64,000 nt of DNA from Caballeronia sp. dw_19 (GCF_018449515.1 NZ_JAAVUQ010000002.1:1-64000); one strand, 5' to 3'; shown: positions 17,201-27,275, counted from the first letter of the stretch. Program-made: numbers and translations. The notes: generated by a model from the sequence alone, not told the origin.

Positions 17201-19870
17201 TCAGGGCAGGCAGGCCTTTAGATACCTCGACGTATAGCTGCTGGTTTTCCCCCGCTTCACTACGTCTTCCGGCGTGCCGCTGACCACCATCTTTCCGCCT
17301 TCCTCTCCTGCGCCCGGTCCCATGTCGATGACCCAGTCGCTTTGGGCCGCCACGCGCATGTCGTGCTCTACCACGATCACTGTGTTGCCCGCATCGACCA
17401 GACCCTGCAATTGAATCAACAAGCGGTCGCTGTCCGTGGAATGCAGTCCGGTCGTGGGTTCATCCAGGATGTAAAGGGTCTCGCCCCGCTGCGCTCGCTG
17501 AAGTTCGGTCGCCAGCTTGATCCGCTGCGCCTCGCCGCCGGACAGTTCAGTGGCCGGTTGGCCCAGGCGCAGATAACCCAGTCCAATGTCCTTTAGCACG
17601 GTGAGCGCGCGCATGATCTGCGGTTCTTCGACAAAGAACGCACATGCAGTGTCCACGGTCATCTGCAGCACGTCCGCAATGTTCTTTTCCTTCCATTCGA
17701 TCTCCAGCGTTTCCGGGTTGTAGCGCGTTCCTCCGCACGTTGAACACGGTGCATATACGCTCGGCATGAACAGCAATTCGACACTCACGAAGCCCTCTCC
17801 CTCGCACGTCGGGCAGCGGCCCTTCGCAACGTTGAACGAGAACCGGCCCGCGTCATAGCGGCGTTGGCGTGCTGTAGGCGTCTCCGCGAACAATTTGCGC
17901 ACGTGATCGAAGAGGCCGGTGTAGGTCGCGAGGTTCGAACGCGGCGTGCGCCCGATCGGCTTCTGGTCGACTCGTACCAGTCGCCGGATTCGCTCCATGC
18001 CGGCCGTTATTTCGCCACCGGTCGGAATGTCCTCGACATCCAGCAACGGATCGCGCTCTTCATCCGTTTCTGCTGTGATCGGCCGGCCAAGCCGGTCCGC
18101 GACCAATTCCGGCAGCGCCTGACTGACAAGGCTTGATTTGCCCGAGCCCGAGATACCCGTGACGGTCGTGAAGCAGCCGAGCGGAAAAGCGATCTCCAGG
18201 TCGTGCAAGTTGTTACGCGTCACCTTCTCAAGCCGCAACCAGGCGGTCGGCGTGCGTTTCGAACGCGGGGTTGGCCGGTAATCGCCAAACAGATGCAGCC
18301 GCGTTTGTGATTCCTCGATGTCCGCCAATCCCGCCGGTGGCCCGCTATATACGATCTGGCCGCCTGCCGCGCCCGCGGCCGGACCCACATCCACCAGCCA
18401 GTCCGCCCGGCGCATCATCTCCAGATCATGCTCGACCACGAACAGTGAATTGCCTGCGGCCTTCAGGCGCAGTAACGCGCTGAACAACGCTTCGCCGTCG
18501 GCGGGGTGAAGACCGGCGGAGGGTTCATCGAGGACATAGATCACGCCGAACAACTGCGATGCGAGCTGCGTCGCAAGCCGCAGCCGCTGCAACTCGCCCG
18601 ACGATAAAGTCGGCGTGCCCCGGTCCAGCGCCAGATACCCCAAGCCGAGATCGATCAGCGTGGTCAGGCGTTCGAGCAACTCGCTCGCAATCCGTTGCGC
18701 CGCAACCTGCTTCTCCCTGGATTGATTCGTAGTCCGTCTGATATCGGGAGAGGCCTTGTGTTCCGATCCGCCGGATGCGACCCGTTGTGCGACGGCTGCG
18801 CGCATCTCGTCTTTGCTCAATATTTCACCGGCCGATGCCGATATTGTCGTGCCCGCTGGCGCCTCACCGCGAGCAACAGGGAGCAATACATCGGCGACAC
18901 GGGCGAGCGGCATCTGCGATAACTCGCCTATATCAAGTCCCGCGAATGTCACGGACAGCGCCTCGGGCTTCAATCGCTTGCCATGGCACGACGGACACGC
19001 GCTGCTCACCATGAAACGCGACACGCGCTTTTTCATCAATGCGCTTTGCGTATTGGCAAAGGTGTGCAGCACATATCGTCGCGCGCCTGTAAACGTGCCC
19101 TGGTAGCTCGGTTCCGCGTGGCGCTTGAGCGCCGCGCGCGTCTCTTGCGGCGTCATGCCGGCATACACGGGAACGGTCGGCGTCTCGTCCGTGAACAGGA
19201 TCCAGTCACGGTCTTTCTTCGGCAAGTCGCGCCACGGCGTATCGACATCAAACCCCAGCGTGACCAGGATGTCGCGCAGGTTCTGACCATGCCACGCCGG
19301 CGGCCACGCAGCGACTGCGCGCTCGCGGATAGTCAGCGAGTCGTCGGGGACCATCGATTGCTCGGTCACTTCGTAGACACGCCCCAGACCGTGACACGTG
19401 GGACACGCCCCTTGCACCGTGTTCGGCGAGAAATCCTCGGCGAACAACATAGGTTGCTTCGCCGGGTAGGTACCGGTGCGCGAGTACAGCATGCGCACGA
19501 GGCTGGACAGTGTGGTCACGCTGCCCACCGACGAGCGTGCGTTGGGCGTACCGCGTTGCTGCTGCAGAGCGACAGCGGGCGGCAAGCCCTCGATGGAATC
19601 CACTTCGGGAACACCGACCTGATCGATGAGGCGACGCGCATAGGGCGCCACGGATTCGAAATAACGGCGCTGCGCTTCGGCATAGAGCGTGCCGAACGCC
19701 AGCGACGACTTGCCCGAGCCCGAGACGCCGGTAAAGACGACGAGCGCGTCGCGCGGAATGTCGACATCGATGTTGCGAAGGTTGTGCTCGCGCGCGCCCC
19801 GCACCCGCACGAAGCCGGTCCGGGATGGATGGGGTGGTGTGTGTTCGGGCTTCTTGTTTCGAGTTGGCAT
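17201..19870 (-). CDS. UvrA-like ABC protein lacking the UvrB-binding domain (class II UvrA)
   Basis: The start is taken at the ATG at 19870, giving 889 residues. Two ABC units are present: Walker [14 protein letters not shown] near the N-terminus and [13 protein letters not shown] in the middle; signatures [12 protein letters not shown] and [12 protein letters not shown]; Walker B segments ending in LDEP. Zinc motifs CPTCHG, CPSCHG, CPTCEG and CSTCGG are present. After SRTGTYP the chain goes almost directly to the first zinc module, so the insertion that binds UvrB in UvrA1 is missing. That fits UvrA2/DrrC-type proteins, linked to damage or drug tolerance rather than standard excision. Confidence 0.87.
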   Translation of the reverse strand: MPTRNKKPEHTPPHPSRTGFVRVRGAREHNLRNIDVDIPRDALVVFTGVSGSGKSSLAFGTLYAEAQRRYFESVAPYARRLIDQVGVPEVDSIEGLPPAVALQQQRGTPNARSSVGSVTTLSSLVRMLYSRTGTYPAKQPMLFAEDFSPNTVQGACPTCHGLGRVYEVTEQSMVPDDSLTIRERAVAAWPPAWHGQNLRDILVTLGFDVDTPWRDLPKKDRDWILFTDETPTVPVYAGMTPQETRAALKRHAEPSYQGTFTGARRYVLHTFANTQSALMKKRVSRFMVSSACPSCHGKRLKPEALSVTFAGLDIGELSQMPLARVADVLLPVARGEAPAGTTISASAGEILSKDEMRAAVAQRVASGGSEHKASPDIRRTTNQSREKQVAAQRIASELLERLTTLIDLGLGYLALDRGTPTLSSGELQRLRLATQLASQLFGVIYVLDEPSAGLHPADGEALFSALLRLKAAGNSLFVVEHDLEMMRRADWLVDVGPAAGAAGGQIVYSGPPAGLADIEESQTRLHLFGDYRPTPRSKRTPTAWLRLEKVTRNNLHDLEIAFPLGCFTTVTGISGSGKSSLVSQALPELVADRLGRPITAETDEERDPLLDVEDIPTGGEITAGMERIRRLVRVDQKPIGRTPRSNLATYTGLFDHVRKLFAETPTARQRRYDAGRFSFNVAKGRCPTCEGEGFVSVELLFMPSVYAPCSTCGGTRYNPETLEIEWKEKNIADVLQMTVDTACAFFVEEPQIMRALTVLKDIGLGYLRLGQPATELSGGEAQRIKLATELQRAQRGETLYILDEPTTGLHSTDSDRLLIQLQGLVDAGNTVIVVEHDMRVAAQSDWVIDMGPGAGEEGGKMVVSGTPEDVVKRGKTSSYTSRYLKACLP

Positions 19871-20606
19871 GCGCTTGACGCTGTTGTGTGGTTCGGTTTG
19901 CCTGCACGGTAGCGAGGACGTGTCTGAATACGGTGAAGCAGTCGCGCGACACCTGGCCTGGCGGATTGCAGACAGTTTAAGTGGCTTGCGAAATTGCTGT
20001 CGATCCGGCATTGGCATTGGGCGCACGGCGCGTGCCCGAATACTTGCGTTCTGATATCCGGGATATACCAGGGTTTTCGGAAGGTTTTAAGCAACCCGAT
20101 CAAATCGGCTAATTAGTCTGTTATGTTTCTGTTCAACACGTAATCTCCTTCATGCGCGAGTCTGTCCATCATTGCAATCGGTAATACGGTCGAATATCAG
20201 GCACGCTTGGGTATCAGCGCTTTAAACGCTGTTTGATTGCTTGCGCGCGATGGCCTTTGCCAGCAAAGGCCATCGCGCGCAAGCCCCACGAGAAAACATA
20301 AAGCGATTGCGTTTGAAGTTTTCTCCCCTAGACTATTAACTCGCAAGCCTGCGGACGGTATCTTGATTATTTCATTGCCCAAAATTATCGTGATCATAAT
20401 GCATAAACAATCTGTGTATTGATTTGCGGAATTGTTGCGAAGTTCAGTTGAAAAGGAGTGGTGTAGTGCCCGGTTAATGAGCTGCAATCGGGCTGCAATC
20501 AAAGACGCAAAACCTGAAAATTCATTGCCGCTTTTCTCCCAAAGGGACTGACGTTTACCCGAGAACGTCGTTCTTTCAAGCAGTCGATCATTTCTGGAGG
20601 TGTTGG
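19871..20606. other. 736-base non-coding region between uvrA2-like gene and aspD
   Basis: No convincing gene is seen. The region is the divergent upstream stretch of two genes. It contains the long hairpin at 20239-20284, an AT-rich block at about 20340-20430, and a GGAGGTG ribosome site at 20596-20602 for aspD. Confidence 0.6.
20239..20284. repeat. Perfect 21-bp inverted repeat with 4-base loop
   Basis: The left arm 20239-20259 (GCTTGCGCGCGATGGCCTTTG) pairs over its full length with 20264-20284; the loop is CCAG. No T-run follows on either strand, and both neighbouring genes point away from it. It is therefore not an ordinary terminator. Confidence 0.9.
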
Positions 20607-22262
20607 ATGGCAAAATCTACAAAGGCGGGCTCGCAGGAACAATCCAAGATCGCGGCGCTCAGCCCGTTCGAACTCAAGGATGAATTGATCAAGGCCGCCG
20701 GCGGCGGCGCGGTCGAGCGCCCCGCCAACGCGGCCATGCTTAACGCAGGCCGGGGCAATCCGAACTTCCTCGCCACCATTCCGCGCCACGGCTTCTGGCA
20801 ACTCGGCCTTTTCGCCATGCGCGAGTCGGAGCGCTCGTTCGCCCACATGCCTGAAGGGTTGGGCGGCTTTCCGAAACACGAAGGACTGGAAGAGCGCTTT
20901 GAAATTTTTGCACGCGACAACAAAGGCGTTGCCGGCATCGACTTCCTGCGCGGCGTGCTGTCATATGTGCGCGACCAGCTTGGTCTTGACGGCGGCGAGT
21001 TCCTGTACGAAATGTGCGAGGGGATTCTCGCGTCGAACTATCCGGTGCCGGACCGGATGCTGAAGTTGTCGGAGGTGATTGTTGCGCAGTACCTGAAGAA
21101 AGAAATGATCGGCAAACACCCGTTCGTTGGCGACTTCGATATCTTCGCGACCGAAGGCGGCACCGCCGCCATGACCTACATCTTCAACACGATGCGCGAG
21201 AATCACCTGATCAAACCAGGCGACACCATCGCGCTAGGCTCGCCCATCTTCACGCCGTACATAGAAATCCCGACGCTTAACGATTACCAGTTGAACGTAG
21301 TCAACCTGGACGCCGATGTGGAACTCGGCTGGCAATACTCGAAGAAGGAACTCGACAAGCTGCGCGATCCGAAGGTGAAGGCGTTCTTCCTCGTGAATCC
21401 GAGCAATCCGCCTTCCGTCAAGATGGATACCGAGAGCCTGGAGTACATCGCGGAGATCGTGAAAGAGCGGCCGGACCTGATTCTGCTGACCGACGACGTA
21501 TACGGCACCTTCGCCGACGATTTCGTCTCGCTGTTCGCGCTCTGTCCGAAGAACACCATCCTCGTGTATTCGTATTCGAAGTACTTCGGCGCGACTGGCT
21601 GGCGGCTCGGCACGATCGCCATGCATCGCGAGAACGTGATCGACGAACTGATCCGCAAGCTGCCAAAGGAGCAGCGCAAGGAATTGCATGAGCGTTATGA
21701 GTCGATCACCACTGAACCGGAGAACCTGAAGTTCATCGACCGCCTGGTGGCCGACAGCCGTACCGTCGCGCTGAACCACACCGCAGGGCTCTCCACGCCG
21801 CAGCAGGTGCAGATGGTGCTGTTCTCGCTCTTCGCGCTGATGGATACGCCTGAGGCTTACAAGAACGCGCTCAAGCGCCTGATTCGCGGCCGCAAAGAGG
21901 CGTTGTACAGGGAGATAGGGATTTCGTTTGACGACAGCGATGTGAACCAGGTCGATTACTACACCATCATCGACCTCGAATTCCTTGGCAATCGTGCCTA
22001 TGGGCCGGAGTTCGTCACGTGGCTCTTCGAGAACACCGAGCCCTCCGAACTGCTGTTCCGGCTCGCGAAGGAAGCACGCGTGGTGCTCTTGCCGGGACGT
22101 GGCTTCGGCACGCAACACCCATCGGGCCGCGTGTCGCTCGCCAACCTCAACGAGAGTGACTACAAGGCAATCGGCCGCGCGATGCGCAAGCTGATGGTGG
22201 AGTATGTCGAGCGCTATAACGCCGCAACGGGCAAGTCGCTCGATAAGAACAAGGTGCTTTGA
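20607..22262 (+). CDS. aspD: Bifunctional aspartate aminotransferase / aspartate 4-decarboxylase
   Basis: The 551-residue length and sequence fit the large, dodecamer-forming L-aspartate beta-decarboxylase family, which turns aspartate into alanine and CO2 with PLP. Visible are the NPSNPPS loop, LLTDDVYGTF (PLP-ring Asp/Tyr) and VYSYSKYFGATGWRLG with the Schiff-base Lys. GRVSLANL carries the carboxylate-binding Arg. GGAGGTG at 20596-20602 sets the start. In some bacteria the alanine made is exchanged with aspartate by AspT, but no aspT gene is adjacent here. Confidence 0.9.
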   Translation: MAKSTKAGSQEQSKIAALSPFELKDELIKAAGGGAVERPANAAMLNAGRGNPNFLATIPRHGFWQLGLFAMRESERSFAHMPEGLGGFPKHEGLEERFEIFARDNKGVAGIDFLRGVLSYVRDQLGLDGGEFLYEMCEGILASNYPVPDRMLKLSEVIVAQYLKKEMIGKHPFVGDFDIFATEGGTAAMTYIFNTMRENHLIKPGDTIALGSPIFTPYIEIPTLNDYQLNVVNLDADVELGWQYSKKELDKLRDPKVKAFFLVNPSNPPSVKMDTESLEYIAEIVKERPDLILLTDDVYGTFADDFVSLFALCPKNTILVYSYSKYFGATGWRLGTIAMHRENVIDELIRKLPKEQRKELHERYESITTEPENLKFIDRLVADSRTVALNHTAGLSTPQQVQMVLFSLFALMDTPEAYKNALKRLIRGRKEALYREIGISFDDSDVNQVDYYTIIDLEFLGNRAYGPEFVTWLFENTEPSELLFRLAKEARVVLLPGRGFGTQHPSGRVSLANLNESDYKAIGRAMRKLMVEYVERYNAATGKSLDKNKVL

Positions 22263-22307
22263 GGCAACGGCGCTTCGAGAGAAGCGTCTGAACGAGCGTC
22301 AAACGAA

Positions 22308-22348
22308 AAACGGGCCACTGGGGGAAAAGTAACCCCAGTGGCCCGTTT
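22308..22348. terminator. Bidirectional terminator between aspD and porin
   Basis: The 16-bp stem 22308-22323 / 22333-22348 (AAACGGGCCACTGGGG) has a short loop. On the minus strand a T-rich run follows (GTTTTTCGTTT as read leftward), so it serves the leftward porin gene. The rightward side also ends aspD transcription. Confidence 0.88.
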
Positions 22349-22366
22349 CATCATCAAACGCCTGCT

Positions 22367-23542
22367 TTAGAACTTGTGGCGAATACCCACGCGTGCAGCG
22401 ACCTGATTAGTCGTACCCTTGCCCGAGTTGCCGAAGTAGCTCGTGCTTGAACCTATTTGAGCCTGCACAGGTGTGCCCGCATTCGAACCCGACGCGTCTT
22501 GATAGATAGCCAGCGCGTACACATCGGTACGCTTGCTCAGCGCATAGTCCACGCTTGCATCGACCTGTTGCCACTTGCCTGTCGCCGCATCTGTGAGCTT
22601 CATGTACGTGTAGCCGAGGCCGCCGGTAAGGGCCGGCGTGAATGCATACTTGCCGCCGATTTCATAGACGTTGAACTTCGACGTCGCGCCCGTGATGGAC
22701 TCAAAGCGCGTGTTGGTCCAGAGGCCGAACACCGTTGCAGCAGCAAACTTGTAGCTGGCGCCAATACCGAACGTGCGCAGATCCTTCGAACCACCCGTCG
22801 AGACGTTCGCAATGCTGGTGCTGAACGTCGGCGTCGACGAACCCGGGTAGTGGATGTCCGTGTAAGCTGCGCCGATACTGAACGGGCCGGTCGCGTAGTT
22901 CGCCCCGAAGCTATAAGCGCGCGATGAACCTTGCGTCGTGACGCCGGCGGTTGTCGTGGTGGGCGAACCCGAGAATGCGCCAGCCTGGTTCGAGAAGCCG
23001 TACAAGCCGCCAAATGTCACGCCGTGGAAGTTGGCGCTGCTGAACTTGATCGCGTTGTTGATGCGGCTCGACGTGAGCTGGTCGACGTCGTTGATGTGGT
23101 ACGCGTAGTTGCCTGCAACCGTCTGGCCGCCGATGGAATACGAACCGCCGAGGTAATCGGTCGAGAACGAGTATTGCCGGCCGAGGGTCACCGAGCCGAC
23201 ATCCGACTTCGAAATCCCCACGAACGCTTGCCGGCCGAATTCCGCGCCGCCCTGGCCGAGCGTGCCGTTGCCGCTGTTGAAGCCATTCTCCAACGTGAAG
23301 ATCGCCTTCAGGCCGCCGCCCAGGTCTTCAGCGCCGCGCAGGCCCCAACGGCTGCCTTGCGCTACGCCGTCGTCATACTTGAAGTTCTTCGAGCTGCCGT
23401 TGCCGACCATGCTGTGGTTCACATAGCTGATACCGGCGTCAACAAGGCCGTACAGCGTGACGCTGCTTTGAGCCTGAGCGGAAGTAGCCGATGCAGCGAA
23501 TGCCGCCATTGCAGCAGTGGCGAGCAGTGTTTTACGGTTCAA
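22367..23542 (-). CDS. Outer-membrane general porin (Burkholderia type)
   Basis: The start is the TTG at 23542, with GGGAGA upstream. It gives NRKTLLATAAMAAFAA and a signal peptide cut after SAQA (residue 24). The upstream ATG would place a charged, non-conserved leader before the signal. The mature protein begins QSSVTLYGLVDAGISY and ends in VGIRHKF, the terminal-Phe signature of 16-strand trimeric porins. It forms a passive channel for small solutes. A terminator follows at 22348. Confidence 0.9.
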   Translation of the reverse strand: MNRKTLLATAAMAAFAASATSAQAQSSVTLYGLVDAGISYVNHSMVGNGSSKNFKYDDGVAQGSRWGLRGAEDLGGGLKAIFTLENGFNSGNGTLGQGGAEFGRQAFVGISKSDVGSVTLGRQYSFSTDYLGGSYSIGGQTVAGNYAYHINDVDQLTSSRINNAIKFSSANFHGVTFGGLYGFSNQAGAFSGSPTTTTAGVTTQGSSRAYSFGANYATGPFSIGAAYTDIHYPGSSTPTFSTSIANVSTGGSKDLRTFGIGASYKFAAATVFGLWTNTRFESITGATSKFNVYEIGGKYAFTPALTGGLGYTYMKLTDAATGKWQQVDASVDYALSKRTDVYALAIYQDASGSNAGTPVQAQIGSSTSYFGNSGKGTTNQVAARVGIRHKF

Positions 23543-23921
23543 AACGTTCTCCCTAAGCGTGGGTGTGAGTAAGTGACGTGAGTAAGTGACGCAACTAATC
23601 GGTTCAAGTAACTGATGCAAACAAGTGATGCACGGCATCGGACTCTGACGGTCCGTAGCTCGCGACGGGCGGACTTTATCGAATGAATATGTAAGGTATA
23701 TGACAGTTGTTTTTAAGCTACGGCCAGAGAAAAAAATACTTCCGGCAAGCCTCTGGACCGGTTATTTGGCGAGCAGTCAGCCGACAAATCAGCCAACGAA
23801 TCGACCCATGCAAAGCTGCTCGTCGAGCGGCTTGGTCCGGTATCGAAAGAGAGCGCGTAAGCGCGCTTTCGCCAGTCGTTGCGCTATGCTGGCGGCTCAT
23901 CTTCAAGCCAGGGGCGAAGCG
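23543..23921. other. 379-base intergenic region upstream of porin
   Basis: This divergent region lies between the porin and the SnoaL-like gene. A run of AAGTGACG/AAGTAACTGATGC-like direct repeats spans about 23571-23629, with four loose copies of (G)AGTAAGTGA(C/T)G(C). An AT-rich block is at 23676-23720. No gene is seen. Confidence 0.5.
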
Positions 23922-24290
23922 ATGACCGAGAGCGTGATTGCGGAACTGGAAGGGCGCTTGCGGGACGCCATGCTCGCATCGGACGTGGATGTGCTGGATA
24001 CGCTGCTCGCCGACGACCTCACGTTCGTCGACGCAACAGGCAAGGTGTGGAGCAAGGCCGATGACCTGAATGCGCATCGCTACGGGATACAGCGGATCGA
24101 GCGGCTGGAGATCAAGGAACAGACAGTGCGCGTGTACGACAAGAGCGCCGTGACGCTCACGCATGCGGCGCTAAGCGGCCAATTCGGCGGCGTGCCGCTC
24201 TCGGCCAACCTTCGCTACACGCGCATGTGGGTGGAGACGGAGAGCGGCTGGCGGATCGCCGCCGCTCACTGCAGCGTGCTAGCTTTTTAA
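23922..24290 (+). CDS. SnoaL-like/DUF4440 NTF2-fold protein
   Basis: This 122-residue protein starts at the ATG at 23922 (MTESVIAELEGRLRDAML). The NTF2-like pattern is clear: a helix pair, then LLADDLTFVDATGKVWSKADDL, and paired strands ending WRIAAAHCSVLAF. Such proteins are small hydrolases, isomerases or ligand binders; the role is unknown. Its last bases overlap the end of the convergent motB. Confidence 0.8.
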   Translation: MTESVIAELEGRLRDAMLASDVDVLDTLLADDLTFVDATGKVWSKADDLNAHRYGIQRIERLEIKEQTVRVYDKSAVTLTHAALSGQFGGVPLSANLRYTRMWVETESGWRIAAAHCSVLAF

Positions 24291-25352
24291 GGCTGGCCCG
24301 GCGCTTGCCGACACAGCACGCGGCTTGGCCAGTTGCTCCTCCACTACAGCCTGAATCACAGCGCTTGCGGGCTGTGCCCCGACTGCTGCCGGGATCATCG
24401 AGCTGGCCGGCCGCGACTCATCCACGGCGGTGCGGCCGCCGTCCGCAAAGAACGTTTGCTCGGCGGCCTTGTTCAAAACCAGGATGCTGATACGCCGGTT
24501 AGTGGGTTCGTCGGCGACTGCCTTGTTGAGCGGCAATACATTGGCTAGTCCGCGTACTTGCAGGATCTTGCCTTCGTTCATGCCGCCGGCGATCAGCGCG
24601 CGGCGTGCGGCGTTCGCCCGTTCGCTCGATAACTCCCAGTTCGAATAACCTGCTTCACCGCCCGAGTACGGCACGGCGTCCGTGTGTCCGGCGATCGACA
24701 CGCGGTTGTCCACGTCGTTTAGGGAGGCGCCGATCTGCGAGAGGATGGTCACCACGTACGATTCCAGCTTCGCGCTGCCTGAGGGGAACATAGGCCGCTT
24801 GAGTGAATCGACGATCTCTATGCGCAATCCTTCGCTTGTGATGTCAATACGAATCTGATCCTTGTACGCGGCCAGTGCTGGCGTGTGTTCGATCAACGCG
24901 CTGAGCTTCTGCTTGAGTTGCTGCAAGCGCTGCGCGTCGTCCTTGGCTGCGGCAGCCGCAGTCGCGCTCGCGGCCGCGGCCGCACGTTGGGCCGTCGTCG
25001 GCAACGGCTGAGGCTGGCTCTTGGTCGCCTCTCCCGGACGCGAACTGGAGAGATCGCGTCCACCGCCTTCGATCACGCTCGTGCGAGCGGCGCCGCTGCC
25101 GTCCTTGCCGCCGAAGACCGCTGAAAGCGGCGTGTTGAAATAGTCTTCAATACCCTGCTTGTCGTACTTCGAGGTCGAGCCGAGCAGCCACATGAGCAGG
25201 AAGAACGCCATCATGGCCGTCACGAAATCCGCGTAGGCGATCTTCCATGCACCGCCATGATGGCCAGCATGCCTGGACTTCCTCTTGCGTCGCACTACGA
25301 CGGTCGGCGCCAGCACCGATTGCATGGGCTCGCGGGAGGGGATGTCAGCCAT
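24279..25352 (-). CDS. motB: Flagellar motor stator protein MotB
   Basis: The 357-residue protein has a basic cytoplasmic tail. One membrane helix begins WKIAYADFVTAMMAFFLLMWLL, whose Asp is the proton-binding residue. A plug region follows, then a long Ala-rich linker and an OmpA-like peptidoglycan-binding domain (VSIAGHTDAVPY, LSSERANAARRAL). With MotA it forms the proton channel that turns the flagellum. It follows motA after 60 bases. Confidence 0.93.
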   Translation of the reverse strand: MADIPSREPMQSVLAPTVVVRRKRKSRHAGHHGGAWKIAYADFVTAMMAFFLLMWLLGSTSKYDKQGIEDYFNTPLSAVFGGKDGSGAARTSVIEGGGRDLSSSRPGEATKSQPQPLPTTAQRAAAAASATAAAAAKDDAQRLQQLKQKLSALIEHTPALAAYKDQIRIDITSEGLRIEIVDSLKRPMFPSGSAKLESYVVTILSQIGASLNDVDNRVSIAGHTDAVPYSGGEAGYSNWELSSERANAARRALIAGGMNEGKILQVRGLANVLPLNKAVADEPTNRRISILVLNKAAEQTFFADGGRTAVDESRPASSMIPAAVGAQPASAVIQAVVEEQLAKPRAVSASAGPALKS

Positions 25353-25412
25353 GAGCGAACCTCTTGGTGATCTGCGTGGTGCGGCTAATGTGCGCCGGGC
25401 AGGACAGGCTCG

Positions 25413-26282
25413 TCACGCCGACTTCGGTTGCTTGGTGGCGCGCACGGCGTCGTCGAGTTCCTTGAAGGTCGGACGATCCGCGGTGAACAGCACCTTGCGC
25501 CCGAACTCGACGGCAATCGCCGGTGCATAGCCGTTCATCGACGCGAGCAGCACGGACTTCACGCACTGGAACGGCTTGGCTTCGGCCTGTCCTTTTGCCG
25601 CCAGCAGATCGGCCAGCGGCCCAAAGAAACCATACGAGAGCAGGATGCCGAGGAACGTGCCGACCAGCGCGCCCGCGATCATTTCGCCGAGTATCGCGGG
25701 CGCGGCGCCCACTGAGCCCATGGTATGCACGACACCCATCACGGCCGCGACAATGCCGAACGCGGGCAGGCCGTCGGCCATCTTCTGGATTGCATCGGCT
25801 GCCAGCGATGTTTCCGCGTGATGCGTCTCGAGTTCTTCGTCCATCAGGTCCTGCATCTCGAGCGCGTTGATGTTGCCGCTCGACATCATGCGCAGGTAGT
25901 CGACAATGAATTCCAGCAGATTGTGATCGTTCAGCACGTGTTCGTACTTCTTGAACGTCGGACTGTTTTGCGGCGCTTCCACGTCGGCTTCGAGCGCCAT
26001 CATGCCTTCCTTGCGCGCCTTCTGAAGCAGCTCGTACAGCAGCGCGATGAGCTGCACGTACTTTTCCTTCGAGTAGCCTCCCGCCTTGAACGCGCTGGGG
26101 AGGACCTTGAGGGTCTTCTTGAGCGTCGTAACCGGATTCGATACGACGAACGCACCCATTGCCCCGCCGAAGATGCACAACAACTCGAAGGGCTGGAACA
26201 GTGCGACCAGATGGCCGCCTACGCCTACAAAACTGCCGATCACCGACCCGATGACGACGACCCAGCCAATAACGACGAACAT
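25413..26282 (-). CDS. motA: Flagellar motor stator protein MotA
   Basis: This 289-residue membrane protein has four helices: two at the N-terminus (VVIGWVVVIGSVIGSFVGVGG) and two in the C-terminal third (GIVAAVMGVVHTMG, LVGTFLGILLSYGF). The large cytoplasmic loop that touches FliG lies between them. GGAGAGAGC precedes the ATG. It shares an operon with motB, and a FliA-type promoter lies upstream. Confidence 0.93.
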   Translation of the reverse strand: MFVVIGWVVVIGSVIGSFVGVGGHLVALFQPFELLCIFGGAMGAFVVSNPVTTLKKTLKVLPSAFKAGGYSKEKYVQLIALLYELLQKARKEGMMALEADVEAPQNSPTFKKYEHVLNDHNLLEFIVDYLRMMSSGNINALEMQDLMDEELETHHAETSLAADAIQKMADGLPAFGIVAAVMGVVHTMGSVGAAPAILGEMIAGALVGTFLGILLSYGFFGPLADLLAAKGQAEAKPFQCVKSVLLASMNGYAPAIAVEFGRKVLFTADRPTFKELDDAVRATKQPKSA

Positions 26283-26621
26283 GCTCTCTCCGCTTGATTT
26301 TTTATGCTTCGTTTGAATGAAGCTGTCCTAGACCTTAACGGCAAGCGGGCCAGCAGATTTAGGGTAGAGCAGAGGTATCTTTTTCCTGATGTCGGAGGAG
26401 CACGGCAAAAAGGTCTGCCTGAGTAGCGATCGAAACAGCTTTGCCTAATCTTCAGATGATTGTGTTCGACGGACAACCAGGATCGCGGCGCGCCTTGGTT
26501 CATCGCCATTTTTTGAACCTGCGTCGCGCTGGATGCTCAATAGATAACAGGGACGAACAGGGTGCGGAACGTTTTATGCGTGCTTGGCCCGATACCCATT
26601 TACTACAGGCGAACCCTAGCG
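26283..26621. other. 339-base intergenic region between motA and a small gene
   Basis: It holds the FliA-type promoter for motAB (26335-26361). Otherwise no coding signal or strong hairpin is seen. Confidence 0.5.
26335..26361 (-). promoter_or_regulatory. Sigma-28 (FliA) promoter for motAB
   Basis: Reading leftward, TAAA (26361-26358), exactly 15 bases, then GCCGTTAA (26342-26335). The FliA consensus is TAAA-N15-GCCGATAA, so there is one mismatch. It lies about 53 bases before the motA start. Confidence 0.75.
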
Positions 26622-26894
26622 ATGATTCAAACTTTCGAGCAAACCATCGACGGCAAGTCGGTGCAGTTCTGTGCAAGCATCGCAGACGGCGGCAGTCCGC
26701 AGCGCGTCATCATCAGCCGGGCGGATTCGGCGAAGTCATTGGTCATTGTCGAGGCGTCGGGGATCATTGGCGCGATCAAAGCCGAGGTCGAAGCGCCGGA
26801 AACGTTTGTCGCCGAAGCCGTGCGCAAGGCACAGCAGGAAGGGCTTATCGAGCGAGCGCTCGCATCGGGCGAAATCCTGACGACGACCCTTTAA
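26622..26894 (+). CDS. Hypothetical protein, 90 aa
   Basis: The start is taken at the ATG at 26622. The protein is a compact alpha/beta chain: MIQTFEQTIDGKSVQF, then QRVIISRADSAKSLVIVEASG, and a helical end AEAVRKAQQEGLIERAL. There is no signal or membrane segment. It has its own terminator just downstream. The function is unknown. Confidence 0.65.
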   Translation: MIQTFEQTIDGKSVQFCASIADGGSPQRVIISRADSAKSLVIVEASGIIGAIKAEVEAPETFVAEAVRKAQQEGLIERALASGEILTTTL

Positions 26895-26921
26895 CTTGTA
26901 TAGCATCGGCCAGAAAAAATA

Positions 26922-26954
26922 CCCGCCTGCCTGAACGCAGGCGGGCATTTTTTT
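26922..26954 (+). terminator. Rho-independent terminator
   Basis: The 9-bp stem CCCGCCTGC (26922-26930) / GCAGGCGGG (26937-26945) has a 6-base loop and is followed by CATTTTTTT. Confidence 0.9.
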
Positions 26955-26975
26955 GGCTGTTCCGAGGCTGCAAAA

Positions 26976-27146
26976 TCAAAGACGCGGCGTACCATTGTTC
27001 GGATCTGCAGGAACCACTGGCGTCGCGGAATCCGGACCATCGGGTGAGTCGGGATCGTCCGGGGGCGGTGGTGAATCGGGGTCGAGCAGTTCGTCGGGAT
27101 CGGGTTCGATCGGCAAGTAGGTCGGGTCCGGCGGCGGCGTGGACAT
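26976..27146 (-). CDS. Small Pro/Asp-rich protein, 56 aa
   Basis: The ATG at 27146 follows GAGGAACT. The chain is almost entirely Pro, Asp, Ser and Glu (STPPPDPTYLPIEPDP onward) with the PDSPPPPDD repeat style. It is acidic and probably unstructured. Small proteins of this kind are frequent in Burkholderiales genomes but have no known role. Confidence 0.5.
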   Translation of the reverse strand: MSTPPPDPTYLPIEPDPDELLDPDSPPPPDDPDSPDGPDSATPVVPADPNNGTPRL

Positions 27147-27275
27147 GTCCAGTTCCTCATTAGCGGCCTGCGGACCGCGCGTTGCACGACAAGTGCATAA
27201 AGAAGCATATGCCACACCAGACGCAACGAGCGTTCCCGGCGTGGTTCATTCGCCCATAGCGTGCCGGCATCATGC

